Assembly: GCF_050947335.1 (NCBI RefSeq)
Contig: NC_134997.1
Location: 5,394,001-5,458,000, forward strand
Length of the DNA stretch: 64,000 nucleotides
From: Megachile rotundata
Taxonomy: Eukaryota > Arthropoda > Insecta > Hymenoptera > Megachilidae
Direction: 5' to 3'
Shown piece after piece: positions 36,346-47,929 of the stretch (its first letter is position 1; each line of letters begins with the position of its first letter). A program made the position numbers and the translations under genes. The notes beneath the pieces are model-generated. The model saw only the letters and a list, made by a program, of their open reading frames with translations, made no database searches and was not told where the DNA came from.

Positions 36346-36890
36346 ATAATAAAATTCACGTAGTTACTACATTAAAATGGCTATACAGTACTCAAAGTTA
36401 TTTTAACAACATATAACTTTTGAACTAATGAATTTCGAATTTAAATTTGAATTTAAAATTGAATTTAAAATTCTTATATTTTATTTGTATTTATTGAATA
36501 CTAGACTGTGCAAAATAAGTTGAAAAAATAGTATCCAAAGATGAAGTTTAACGTATATTTACTTTTGTCGATGGTTTGCTCCTCGAAATCAATCACCGTT
36601 CACCGTAACTGATCGCGTAGAGAACGGAACAGCGATCAGTTAACGCGACTCTACTATGTATAAGTAATTTTAAGATCTCAAAATTTTTAGTTTACTATAT
36701 ATAGTTAATTCATTGTAAGATTTCGGAAAGTTTTAATTCTATCTCAAGTCTAAAATTCCAGAGTTCTATACTCCTGGATCTTTCACTCCTAGATTTCACT
36801 ATAAAATGTAGAAATTTATTTTATTATAATACTCTAAATTATTGTGTCACGAGTATAATTAAAGAACGAAAATAAAAGGCAAGTATCTTA

Positions 36891-37139
36891 TTCAGGCATC
36901 CCTTGAATAACATGGCAGTTGAATTGCACGAAGTCTCGAATAGCATGATTAAAACTTGTGACAACTCTCGAATAACACGGAATGCAAATTGCACGATGTC
37001 GCGAATATTACTGCAGGATTACTGAGTAAACAATGTCCGATATAATTAAGTTTATTGAAGAAAAGAACCACGTTACAGGAAAAACCTGGTTTCGAATAAC
37101 ACGGAACCAATTAACCGTGTTATCTGAGAGATGCCTGTA
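36891..37139. mobile_element. pogo/Tigger-like MITE, 249 bp, close to an Ih splice donor
   Basis: Left end CAGGCATCCCTTGAATAACA; right end reverse-complemented CAGGCATCTCTCAGATAACA, giving about 16 of 20 matches, and the similarity continues into YGG. A TA dinucleotide lies just outside each end (36889-36890 and 37140-37141). CAGGCAT-starting termini with a TA duplication recall pogo/Tigger-type Tc1-mariner elements. Internal words (GAATAACACGGAA, TTGCACGA) are repeated. The right end lies only about 27 bp inside the intron that follows the S3 exon. Confidence 0.65.
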
Positions 37140-37168
37140 TAAGACAATTGATTAAACAGTACACTTAC

Positions 37169-37305
37169 TTGATTAAATATGAGGAAAATGTAGTCTAGTG
37201 GTATGGAGGAAATGAGGTCGAGAAAGAACCAAGTCCTGAGGTAGTGTTTCGCGATTAACTTCGGGTCCAGGATCACTTGCTCGGCGTTATCCTGCTGCAT
37301 TATAC
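37169..37305 (-). CDS. Ih: Ih/HCN channel exon: end of S2, S2-S3 linker and S3
   Basis: The acceptor is CTTCTTCAG|GT and the donor is CAA|GTAAGT. The first two bases complete the Gly codon split from the S1-S2 exon, then 45 codons follow, leaving phase 0. The translation begins IMQQDNAEQVILDPKLIAKH, and S3 reads TWFFLDLISSIPLDYIFLIF. The linker sequence and the SSIPLDYIF motif of S3 are diagnostic of HCN channels and match, from memory, insect Ih over the full exon. Phases agree exactly with both neighbouring exons, which confirms the model. The following intron carries a MITE close to the donor. Confidence 0.96.
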
Positions 37306-37489
37306 CTGAAGAAGTACAGAAAAAACAAATTATAATTTCTCTTTCATTAAATTTCTTGACTTAATTTTACTATATCGTCTATTCATTAACTAGTGTTAAT
37401 GATAATAAAGCTAAGAAATTTTTATGATAGTATTACTTTATATTATTAAAATTCGAAATTTTATTAATAAATCTTAATTTCAATTTTAA

Positions 37490-39285
37490 TAACAGATTTT
37501 AAGAAATGAATAATTAAGTGCACAATAGGAACGATTTTTGGAATTCACAGTATTCAGTAAATTGTTATTATATTATCAACGTCAAAACGGTAGGACAGTT
37601 CTCAAAATTCCTAGAGCACAATCGACTTTCGTTATATCGGTACCAACGGTATTGTAGAAACGGACAATTCTTAAGGTTTGTTATATTAGACCCTTCTTAT
37701 ATTGCCACCAACGAAGTTATAACATCAGAAAATTTTTGAAATTTGCAAATACAATATACTCGCTATATTGCTGCTGAAGAGAATGTTAGAGCAAACAATT
37801 CTTAGAGTTTACGATATATAGTAAACTCTCGTTATATTGCTGTAATACCTGTATGAGCAAACAATTCGTGAAATTTATCATATATAATGGACTTTTATTA
37901 CATTTCCACCTATAAGCAGTCAGAAATTCATGGAATTCGTAGTATGCACTAAACTCTTGTTATATTGCTATCGACGACATAATACCAATGGGAAATTATT
38001 GTAACTTGCAGGCAGACGCTATACTCTCGTTATATTGCCACTAACAGAACTGTAGGAGCATGCAGTTCTTGATGTTCTCCGCATACAGTAACTTTCGTTA
38101 TATTGCCACTAATGGGACTATATGAGTGAACAGATCTTAAAGTTTTCAGTATACAGTAAATTTTTGTTATATTACCAACAACGGAACTGTGGCAATAAAA
38201 TTTTTGAATTTTGCGATATATAGAAAACTCTCTTTATATTGCCTTTATATGCAAATTGTTCTTAAAATTGTTAACATGCAGTAAACTTTATAAAAAAAGT
38301 TCCCACTAACAAGACTGTAGGAGTAAAATTTTTTAAATCGATGCTGTATAGAAAACTCTCGTTATATTGCCACTAATGAAACTTTCTTTAAGTTTTAAGT
38401 TTTTAGCAAACAGTAAACTTCCGTTATATTGCTGCTAACAGGCCTGTGGGACTATAATTTTTGAAATTCGACATGTACAGAAAACTCTAATTATATTGCC
38501 ACTAATATGACTTTATATGCCAACAGTTCTTTCAGTTTTCAACATACAGTAAATATTTGTTATATGGTCACCACTGAAACTGTGAGAGTCAAATTTTAGA
38601 AATTCGGGACACTATAGAAAACTCCCGTTATATCGCCACTGCCGGAACTAAAAAGGCTAAAAATTCTTTAAATTTGCAATATATAACAAACACTCGTTAT
38701 ACTGCTATATAACGAGTACAGGAGTAAACAATTTTTGGAATATATGATATATAATATTCTCTTGCTATATTGCCAGAAGATTGTAAAGGCTGTATGACCG
38801 CATGCGATACGGTGGTTGGTCAAATTATACTCAAATAAAGTTCCAGATTTCACAACTTTAACCGATGAAACATATTTTTGTTATAACGTTGCAGTATATC
38901 GTTACAATATAATATATTGTATAATTTGTTACAACGCGTTATTTTTTAATAAGAATACACGTAATTAAAAGTAAAAATAAAACACTCGAACACTATATTC
39001 CACAAGGAAGTACAATTATTTAATATTTCGTCACTCCGCCCTTTTACAATCCTAATTACAAAGAATCTAGCACCTACCGCATACAACGTCGCTTAAATCG
39101 AAGTCAAGATTTTCGCCCAACCACTAACACAGGGCCGAAACATAGAATGCTCAACTTACACTTATATCCATACTCGCATGTTATTCCAGAATATATCAAG
39201 TACCAATAACATTGTTAACCTAATTAAACTCGCGTCTGTCTCATATTCTTAAAAAGGAATCTCTCGAGTACAACAATTCAGCCCG
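37490..39285. repeat. Left arm of a large inverted duplication (contains ATATTGCC array)
   Basis: From 37540 to 38830 a degenerate unit of about 60 bp repeats, centred on CTCGTTATATTGCCACTAA, ending in unique sequence to about 39285. The whole arm is matched in reverse complement at 51418-53130. The best unique block (38870-39285 against 51418-51850) is about 85-90% identical by eye, including the shared words CAAGATTTTCGCCCAACCAC and ATAACATTGTTAACCTAATT. Confidence 0.88.
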
Positions 39286-39289
39286 CCAC

Positions 39290-40600
39290 TGTACGCGAAC
39301 CAATATTTACCGAGCTACAAAGAGGAAACAGTTATGCTTCCGTATTGTCTCGTTTTACTGTAACGCGCGGCCCTAGTTTCGGCACATCGTTACGAACGTG
39401 TTAATTATTCACCGTAAATTATTTCGCAGCCGGTGAATCGGGTTGACGACGAAACGGTACAAATGTAGCAATAACAATTCAATAGGCAGTATGAAGTGGC
39501 AGCTTAGACGTTTCGTTATTGCCTGTGGGATTAATTTGAAACGCGTTCTTGTCGAAATTTGGGTCACGTGCCGTGTCGCGATGAAAGCCATTGTACGCGT
39601 TAAACCGTGTACGTGGTCCGTGTCGAATTCGCGATTGTTGCGAATTCTCGATCCAGATTATCGGCCGTCGACCAATATTGCGTTCCATCGGCTGAATACT
39701 AACACCCGAACATGTCCGGCTGCGACAGAAGTCGATCCACGAAGAAATATTTGTATGCTAACGACGGATCTCGATTCCGGCAGCCATCTTCGAATATTTG
39801 AGAAAACTGTTCCGTAAAAAAGGGTGAGAAACTTGGAGGTTCTGGAGCGATGGTATCTTCGCGAAAATGAAATTTTTGCATTCAACAAATTTCTGGGTCT
39901 CAAAATGTAGATTTCTAATAATCTAATATACAGGGTGGCTCACCACATTTTGCCATCTAAATTTGCGTCATTATTATTACTCATAGCAAACACTGTTTTA
40001 GATGAAGTTGAATGGTTTTGAGGGAGGCATATGCAGGCATTTCCCTGTATAATTGTGGAAATAATTTTTACACAGACGATGGTTCTTGAAAATAAAATTT
40101 TTTAGTTCAATGTTTAAAAAATTTCCATATCTCAAAATTAACAACCGTAAATATCTCAAACGTAACAAACTGTTTCAGATTATACCAAAGTCTGAACTAG
40201 AAGTGTCTCTAAATTAAAAAATATTTAAAATTAATCGTGTAAGATCAAAAGAATGATTTTCAATAATAAAGTGATTTTTGATCGCAAAATCAATGTTGTT
40301 CCTAAAACGTGTTTCAGTTTCGAAATTTTCCACTTTTCATCGTCTTCTACTCGCTCCGATTAGATAACGTTGTTGCAAAAGGCTTTGAGCTGCAACCGCC
40401 TTTGAGATACCGTCAACGTCGTTCACACGAGAAGACTTGGGTAGAGTTTCAAAAGAAAGAAGTTCTAATGATTGACATTAAAGGGGATACTGTTATCTGT
40501 TACAGGGGTTTACATAAAACTTTGACTATATATTCTGCTAATTACGGTCGGTAATTTATACCCAATTTGCCCACTTTTCAATGTCCCCTAAAACTGATAT
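39290..40600. other. Unique sequence plus a TA-CAGGGTGGCTCA transposon end
   Basis: The segment 39300-39900 is GC-richer and carries overlapping frames of 60-124 codons on both strands without recognisable domains. At 39929 TA is followed by CAGGGTGGCTCACC, resembling the ends of the element at 60.6-61.7 kb, but I see no inverted partner nearby. The segment 40310-40555 holds an 81-codon frame with no family signature. Confidence 0.35.
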
Positions 40601-42435
40601 CTTATTATTCTATGAAAATTTTCGTTGTTCTTTAAATTTAACTTTCTAATATTGTCTAATAATAATACTGCGTGTGTAATAATAGTTTCAATATTATCTT
40701 TTATTAATTTAAAGTTTATTATATGTATTTATTTCAAAATTCTGTTTAATTTTTGTATTAATATGTATATTATTCAATGTGCTTCTTATTTAATATTAAT
40801 AATTATGTTAATATTAATGATTAACTTATGTTTTTATGTGAACATGCTTTCCTTATTATAAAATTATAAAAATATTAAATATTTTGTTTCATATTTTATG
40901 TATTTTTACAAATATAAAATTATTTTTTTAAAATACAATCTTTTTTCTATATATAAAATTAACCATTTGAACATATTTTTAATAATTATAGTAATGTTAT
41001 CCATATTCTTCTTTCATCTCGATTTAGTCAACAGTTTTAATCCGAGATACATTTGCAAAATGTTTCACTAACTAATTTATACTTTTATAAGTGGCTACGA
41101 ATTTAATTTCTGCGTTCAGAGTGTACTTTTGCACGATTGTCGAACTTTTCGTCGTTTAAGAAGTATCGTGACGACGGGAAAAGATAGTAATCCAATGGCG
41201 GCAAAGTAGAAGAATCATATAATAAGAACGACTCGATTTAACCCAGCAAACTTTCCCATTTCCATTCAAGTTTGTATACTTACTCTCGTTTAAAGCTTTA
41301 TCGAAGTTGAGATGAGCCATTCAACCAGATATTCGATTCCGGGGTATAAAAAGATGTTTTCTCCGTTTCGTTGACGATTCGGATTAATAATATAAACTTA
41401 TGTTTGGGGAAATGGAATCAGAAACGATGCAGAAGTTTTTATCGTCGCATATAAATGTCTAATTTTTTATTCAATTTACTTTTAATGCATTTAAGTTTAT
41501 TGCTGCTTTTTGTTTTGAATAAATTACTGCAAACTGCTTTAAATTACTATAAATTACTGTAAACAAATTGTTAACTCGATATTTTTATGTTTTAACACTT
41601 TGTAAATTATTTCAGTCTTTACTTTTTATCCTTATAAGTATTACAAGTTCTATTTAGGAAGTTCTAATTTTTCATTTTTTTTGTTGTGTATTTTTAATAA
41701 AATTCTATACTTAGAATTTATTAAATATTTATTTCAATTTTAACAAATTTATATTCTAAAAATTTAGGAAATTGCTATTTCTAACTTATCAGATTTTTAG
41801 TCTTAAAATTTGGTAAATCTCTATCATATATTTAACACAATTGTTAAAATTTGATGAACTTATTGTATAATAAATTCAACAACCTTTTATTTTTAGAAAT
41901 TTATCAAATTTTTGTTTTAGTTTTAACTAATCCCTATTTTAAATTTAACAAATTTTTACCCCAACAATTTAACAAAACCCTATTTCAAATTTGACAAATT
42001 TCTAACTTTAAAATGTGATGAATTTCTATATGAAATTTAATCAACCCTTGTCTTTTCAATTTGATAAACCCCTATTTATAATATAATGAATTTCTATCCT
42101 AAAATTTCTAATCCAAAAATTTGCCAAAAACTTCCTTAAAATTAATTTCTAAAATCCTACAATCATTGTTTCATACTATAGTAAAAAAGTATGCCAAAAA
42201 TATGTAAACAACATACTGAAAAGATTAATCTATTTAATAATTACCTTCTATTAATTTATACTATTAGACCTGTAAATGTGTTAATAAACATCTCTATATA
42301 TTTAGTAATCAGTTAAAGAATAAGTATACTTTGAGACAACCTGTACAAAATATGAAACAATGATTACAAAATTACAATGGTTTTTTCAACGAACCATATT
42401 TCATTTAAACCTTAAAAACATTGCTACAAACTCAC
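40601..42435. other. AT-rich Ih intron sequence
   Basis: Intron between the S1-S2 exon and the S2-S3 exon. It is AT-rich with repeated AAATTTNNCAAATTTCTA words between 41640 and 42170. No gene recognised. Confidence 0.6.
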
Positions 42436-42599
42436 CTGTCCTGAAGTTGACGACAATGTCTATGAGGAATATCGTGTCGGAAAGGCAGTTGAAGGCTATC
42501 CACCTAGTGCTTAGGTCGTCATTGAAAAAACTAATGGCGACTGGCAGAATTATCAGATTTGCTACCAGCAGGAGGAGCATACAGAGGTCCCAGTAGAAT
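42436..42599 (-). CDS. Ih: Ih/HCN channel exon: S1 and S2
   Basis: 164 bp. The acceptor is TTTATTTTCTGTTACAG|A and the donor is ACAG|GTGAGT. One entry base completes an Arg codon, then 54 codons follow, and one base of the split Gly codon leaves. Visible segments are S1 (FYWDLCMLLLLVANLIILPV), the short S1-S2 loop (FFNDDLSTRW) and S2 (NCLSDTIFLIDIVVNFRTG). This is the start of the voltage-sensor domain of a hyperpolarization-activated cation channel acting in the plasma membrane of excitable cells. From memory it matches insect Ih residue for residue or nearly so. The upstream exon must end in phase 2. I did not find it. Confidence 0.96.
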
Positions 42600-43560
42600 C
42601 TGTAACAGAAAATAAACCCAGACAAATTAATCTTCACTTCCATAGCAAGAAATCAAGTTACAAGTCACACAAATCTAAATACACAATTAAATTCTCATTA
42701 ACAAGAAATAATATTGTAAACATTATTGCTAAAAATTAAAATTAATTTTTGTTCGCACGAGATTTAGTTAATTAGTAAATTATAATTTCTTAAAATATAA
42801 TTTCAATGACTTATTTTTAGTCAAAAATTAAGTTTAAATTTAATTTAAACAATTAAAGACTAACTGACCTCTACTGTATTCTAATTTTGAGTAGCTATTT
42901 TTAATTAATAATTGGAAATTTGATTTTTAATTGAGAACTTGATTTGATTTACTAATTTTTAATTTCAAACTGTAAAGCTCTTTTGTACAAAAAATAATAA
43001 AAATATTTAAATATTTAGATATTTAAAAAATATTTAAAAAATATTTAATTTGAATATTAAAAAAAAGCAAAGAAAATTTACTTTTACGTTGAATTAGCTA
43101 AGTTTGTAATTTTCTAAATTAAATTTAAACTTAGTTTTCCTGAAAATTTAATTTTCGTTCATAAATCTGCGCATTCAATCTGATGTGCCGAAAATAACAT
43201 TTCAATATTAGACTGGTGTGCATGTTCCACTGACATTAATCTCTTAGAAAATTTATGGGTAATATTGATACGACCGATTTTTTCAAATAATCGTACATAT
43301 TCAAATGTGGGCGAATAAAAGCTTGCAGTAACTGACATATGGAACAATATAGCACATTTTATTGGCAGTATACCAAATCGAATTTCCTATCTGCGAACAT
43401 GATAAATTAGTTTCACATTTTTGAATTATTAACGTTCACATTTTTCCATAATAAAACAATTTCTTTAAGATGAAAGATATATTAAAAAAACGCCTGAAAA
43501 TTAGTTTTATATTCTTTGAGCTGATTTATATCAATATGTCAAATTTGTTTTATATAATTT
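42600..43560. other. AT-rich sequence upstream of the S1 exon
   Basis: Presumed Ih intron. The polypyrimidine tract and acceptor of the S1 exon lie at 42600-42625. Otherwise AT-rich with no recognised feature. Confidence 0.55.
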
Positions 43561-43569
43561 GTTAAAAAG

Positions 43570-44235
43570 GTATGTTAAAAAAGACAACCGCACGTTTCCA
43601 GTAGAACGCGTCCAATCAATCGGAACAATTCGGCAACCTTCGATAATTTACGACGTACGAGCCGGTTGCCGGTCCGCGACGATGGCACGTGGTGGTTAGA
43701 ATTTTATAAGACGAAGAATACAAACGTGTCGTGTAAATAGCTAATAAATTGTTATATTAGAAGCATGAAGTTCATTTTGAGATCCCAACAATCAAAAACT
43801 TGTGAATTATTTCCTTGTGAATTTTAATGGAACATTCCTTAATCAAGAGATACGGTATTTGACATACGTTGAGGTATGTTTGAGTTCTTCAAGTTTTATT
43901 AAATATTAGAGTTCTTCAAATTAAATATTATACTGTAATATTCAAGTATTATACTATCTTATTATACTCCTTTGATAATTAGAAGTACGATGAATTGTTA
44001 AAAGGAACATTAAAAAAGGGCAATTACATGTCTCCAATGGACGTGACAAGCCAATCGGAACAATTCGGCAATCTTCGACAATTTACGGTATGTGAGTCGG
44101 TTGGCGGTCCGTAACGGTCGACATGTAGCAATTAGGTTAAATTCGAAAGGATCAGTAAAGTTGTGTCGTGTAAATAAATTATTATATTAAAGAAGAAAAA
44201 ATTTATGTCAAAATCTCAACAGTATTGTTCACACC
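43570..44235. repeat. Direct repeat of about 220 bp, offset 435 bp
   Basis: CAATCGGAACAATTCGGCAA, GCCGGTTGNCGGTCCGNNACG, GTGTCGTGTAAATA and ATATTAnAnnAnnAA recur in order in 43575-43795 and 44010-44225. Similarity is roughly 75% by eye. The intervening 200 bp is unrelated AT-rich sequence. Function unknown. Confidence 0.75.
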
Positions 44236-44239
44236 CTAC

Positions 44240-44960
44240 GAATTAATTATTTAAAGAATCTTAAATTGAAAATTTAGCTTAATATAAAAACAAAGAGGGT
44301 TATGTTCACGCAATACCCTCCCGAACCGAAAAATCTTACAGCTTGAAATTTCACGAAGGGAAAGTCAAAAGGGGAGAGACATAAACGAGGGTAAATCTAC
44401 TTGAGACTTCCGTTTTGAAGGTGCTGCCGCAAAAGCTCGAGTTCATCGGTGCGTAGTCGTCAGAGAAGCTCTCTGTCACGGTTTTCGAGCAACTTCGAAG
44501 CTGGTAGCAGCTTCAAGCTATGAGCGCATTTATTGCCGTGATGTAGCAACGTTTATTACTCGCCGAAGTGGGCCAATGTTACCCGCTCCGCTTCGAATCG
44601 AACCGATTAAAGCAGACCTTCCAGAAATTGCTCTTCGTTCTGTCATCGATTTTCCTCTTCTTCCTTCTTCATCTTCTTGGCTCGCTTTCAGCGAACTCCT
44701 TCCGTTTCCTTTTTCCTCTTTTCTCTTTTTTTCCTGAGGATACACTTTCGCCGCTAAGAGAGCGGAAACCGTTGTACTTGCCGAGCGGAATCGCTCGAGT
44801 TCCAGCGTGTTTGCGCAGAAAATTGAGTTGAGATTTTTGCGGATGCTTTAGGATACGAGAGCGGAAGTTTTCGGGAACTTGCCGCATTTTTATGCTCGAT
44901 TTTATCGCGACGTTTTCGTTTAATCAAATTTCGAATTTGGAACGTGATCTCGCGACTTTC
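44240..44960. other. GC-richer unique segment upstream of Ih exons
   Basis: CG-containing, non-repetitive sequence, unlike its AT-rich flanks. A minus-strand frame near 44360-44520 includes YAPMNSSSFCGSTFKTEVSS and is Ser-rich. I could not identify a donor in the phase needed to join the S1 exon. It may be an alternative Ih promoter or first exon, but this is only positional inference. Confidence 0.25.
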
Positions 44961-44989
44961 GAAAATATAATAAAATTATTAAATCTAAT

Positions 44990-45420
44990 AGAAATTAAAA
45001 ATTTTTAGAATTTTATAACTTTAGGTATTTTTGGTATTTTTGGAAATTTGGGAATTTTAGGATTTTGGAGAATTTGGAGCTTCAGTGGTTTCATTTGAGT
45101 TATTGAGAATATTTTAATTTTTGAATTTTGGAATTTGAGAGTTTTGGAATTTCAGAATTTTGGAATTTGAGAAATTTGAAATTTGAGAGTTTTGCAATTT
45201 CAGAATTTTGGAATTTGAGAGTTTTGGAATTTCAGAATTTTGGAATTTGAAAGTTTTGAAATTTGAGAAATTTGAAGTTTGAGAGTTTCGGAATTTCAGA
45301 ATTTTGGATTTTGAGAAATTTTAGAACATTGGAATTTTGAAATTTTAATATTTGAAAATTTTACACTTATAAAACGTAAAAATTCTGAAATGTTGTAGTT
45401 TTAAACGATTGAAACGTAAT
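44990..45420. repeat. Degenerate TTTTGGAATTTGAGAG array
   Basis: About 20 copies of a 14-18 bp unit (GAATTTGAGAGTTTTGG, GAATTTCAGAATTTTGG) that fade at both ends. Confidence 0.8.
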
Positions 45421-45979
45421 AAGTTAGATCTCCAAAACCCCCACAGTGTTCAAAAATAGCAGATCAATATAATGATCATTAAAATCATTGCCAGATTGTT
45501 GAAGAGAAATTTATTGACTGATAAAGAAAGTTTAAAGAGATATCGCAACGTGTTCATCCGTCATTCAGATGTACAGGAAATGGACGAATGAAAACGTTTG
45601 AATTAAATCGAGCATAAAACCACAGCAACGGCACTTTAAATATTTACTGAGCCTAAAATTAAGCCGGTGCTTCTGGACCATAAATAAAGAGCTAAAAATG
45701 ATTCACCTATCGAACCAGAAAACCGAACGCCACCGCATTTACTGTTCCCCATTCGGTTTTATATTTTTAGTATAAATCTGAAATATTAAATGCATTGCTA
45801 TTACTATTCAATTATGACAAAAGCGGAAAAGTTAACAATCATATTTCAAATGTCATCATTTCATGCGCTTCATTCATTTTTTTCATTGTCAATTCTTTCA
45901 ATTATTTTCGATTAAGTATTAATAATTGAATTAATTAAGTAATTTCAATTAACTGTTTTTATGAGATGTAATGGGTTAA

Positions 45980-46332
45980 TGAATTGATTGATTGAATTGA
46001 TTGAATTGATTGAATTGATTGAATTGATTGAATTGATTGAATTGATTGAATTGATTGAATTGATTGAATTGATTGAATTGATTGAATTGATTGAATTGAT
46101 TGAATTGATTGAATTGATTGAATTGATTGAATTGATTGAATTGATTGAATTGATTGAATTGATTGAATTGATTGAATTGATTGAATTGATTGAATTGATT
46201 GAATTGATTGAATTGATTGAATTGATTGAATTGATTGAATTGATTGAATTGATTGAATTGATTGAATTGATTGAATTGATTGAATTGATTGAATTGATTG
46301 AATTGATTGAACTGATTGAATTGATTGAACTT
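45980..46332. repeat. Near-perfect 9-bp satellite (GAATTGATT)n, about 38 copies
   Basis: Thirty-eight or so uninterrupted copies with a single repeated substitution (GAACTGATT) near the 3' end. Because 9 is a multiple of three, each frame reads a tripeptide repeat: Ile-Glu-Leu on plus, and Ser-Ile-Asn or Gln-Ser-Ile on minus. These 117-146 codon frames are artefacts. The purity contrasts with every other array in the window and implies recent expansion. Confidence 0.97.
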
Positions 46333-46334
46333 TC

Positions 46335-47555
46335 AATTTGACAACTTTTAATTAAAAATTGAACTTTAATTTTCAATTTGTACATTCAATTTTTGATTAG
46401 AACATCATTCGATTAACATCTGTAATTTAATTGTCATTCATGATTATAACTTAATCGTTATTCATAATTGTCATTTAATAAATTCATAATTATAATCTAA
46501 TCCTTATTAAACACTATAACTTAATAGCAATTTAATTTAATCGTTAATTAAAAGAAATTTGATTGCAAGTTCCACGTTAATTGTTCTTTGATACTCCATT
46601 AAATTAAGGAGGTAATTATTTATTTGAAACCTTGAATGAAAATGTTCGTTAAGATAACCGTCAAGAACAGCGTGGTTAAATTTCCTCTTTTTTGAAAAAC
46701 CCTATACGTCCCACTAGACAGTGACCTAGAAGCAACGAGAGATTATACCCTGGTGATAACCATATCCCTCAGAGTCGAGATTTATGCTTGGATTTTTGCA
46801 CGAGGATCTGTTTTAACGAGCAGGCCTCCTGGGTAACTCTCCGTGAATTTGAGACCATTTAAAAGCGTTTTCCAACTTAATTTCGAGCTTGCACAGCTTT
46901 AACACTGCTATTCTTGTATGTCTGTTCAGTGTTGAGTTAATTTCTTCGATTTCTCAAGTGTTTCTCGATAGCTGTGTTATCATTTGCTGTTTATATCTCA
47001 GTTAACCTGAGAATGAATTTATTGCGGTTCTGCGAAATTGTTGCTTTATACGAAGTTGGATCAAGATGAGATTTTTGATATTTTATTGAGAAATTCATTG
47101 ACTCATTATTTTTTATGGAAATTATGGCATAACATTTAAACTTGTGATATATCATTAAAATCAGCAAAATTTTAAATACAATAGATATTAATTTTATTAT
47201 AAATTTAAACATAGTATATACTATTAAATTTATTTAAATTGCAACATGCTACATATTAAAATTAATAAAACTTTAAACACAGTAAATATTAATTTATTAT
47301 AAATTATGCTGTAGTGTTTTATAAAATTTGTTCAAATTTAAATATAGTTTATAATAAATTTATAATAAATTATACTAAATTTTTTAATTTATAGTAAATT
47401 TAAATGCAGTATATATCATTCAAATTATTTTAAATTTTATAAATTTGAACATAGTGTATATTATTAAATTTGTTATAAAATTACTATAAATTATAAAATT
47501 TATCTTAATTTAAATTTAATTAAAATTTTTTAAATTTTCAACACTTAATATTATA
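46335..47555. other. AT-rich non-coding sequence
   Basis: AT-rich sequence with TAAATTTATTATAAATT words at 47200-47540. A GC-richer patch at 46680-46960 has no long frame. No gene recognised. Confidence 0.5.
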
Positions 47556-47559
47556 TGCA

Positions 47560-47928
47560 TTGTCCTCTTGCTATATTGCCAATTTCAAAAGCATATTACC
47601 GTCTATGGTAATAAACCAAGACTACGCTACTCATCAATACCTACAAGTTTACGTTTTTACGTCACACGTAATTAGTAAACACTGTTCTTTTCACCAAAAT
47701 CTTCCGGAATATCTTGATAAAATTTTCGCAACTTTAGAAGAGGTTCATAACGATGTCCCCGCTAGAGATAAGCATTTTCAGTATCATGTTTTCTCGGGTC
47801 ACCTCATTCATCTTCATTTGCCACGGACAATTCAGCAGGTAAGGAGGTCGTACATCAAAACTTTCCCCGCAACATTTTCCCACCTTCTTTTAAATTCGTT
47901 TAACCATACGCGTCGGCGTTGTTATTAA
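47560..47928 (+). other. 122-codon orphan open frame
   Basis: The start overlaps a single copy of the TTGCTATATTGCC repeat unit, which argues against a native start. From about codon 40 the translation (for example KHCSFHQNLPEYLDKIFATL) is mixed and protein-like, with a His-rich stretch and a basic C-terminus. No family recognised. A decayed transposon-encoded protein or chance frame is likely. Confidence 0.15.
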
Positions 47929-47929
47929 A

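Noticed and set aside
39443..39817. 124-codon plus-strand frame
   Set aside because: Minus-strand frames of 69-81 codons overlap it with equal plausibility; no domain, no promoter or splice context.
45945..46385. Open frames of Ser-Ile-Asn, Gln-Ser-Ile and Ile-Glu-Leu tripeptide repeats
   Set aside because: By-product of a 9-bp satellite whose period is a multiple of three. All frames stay open automatically.
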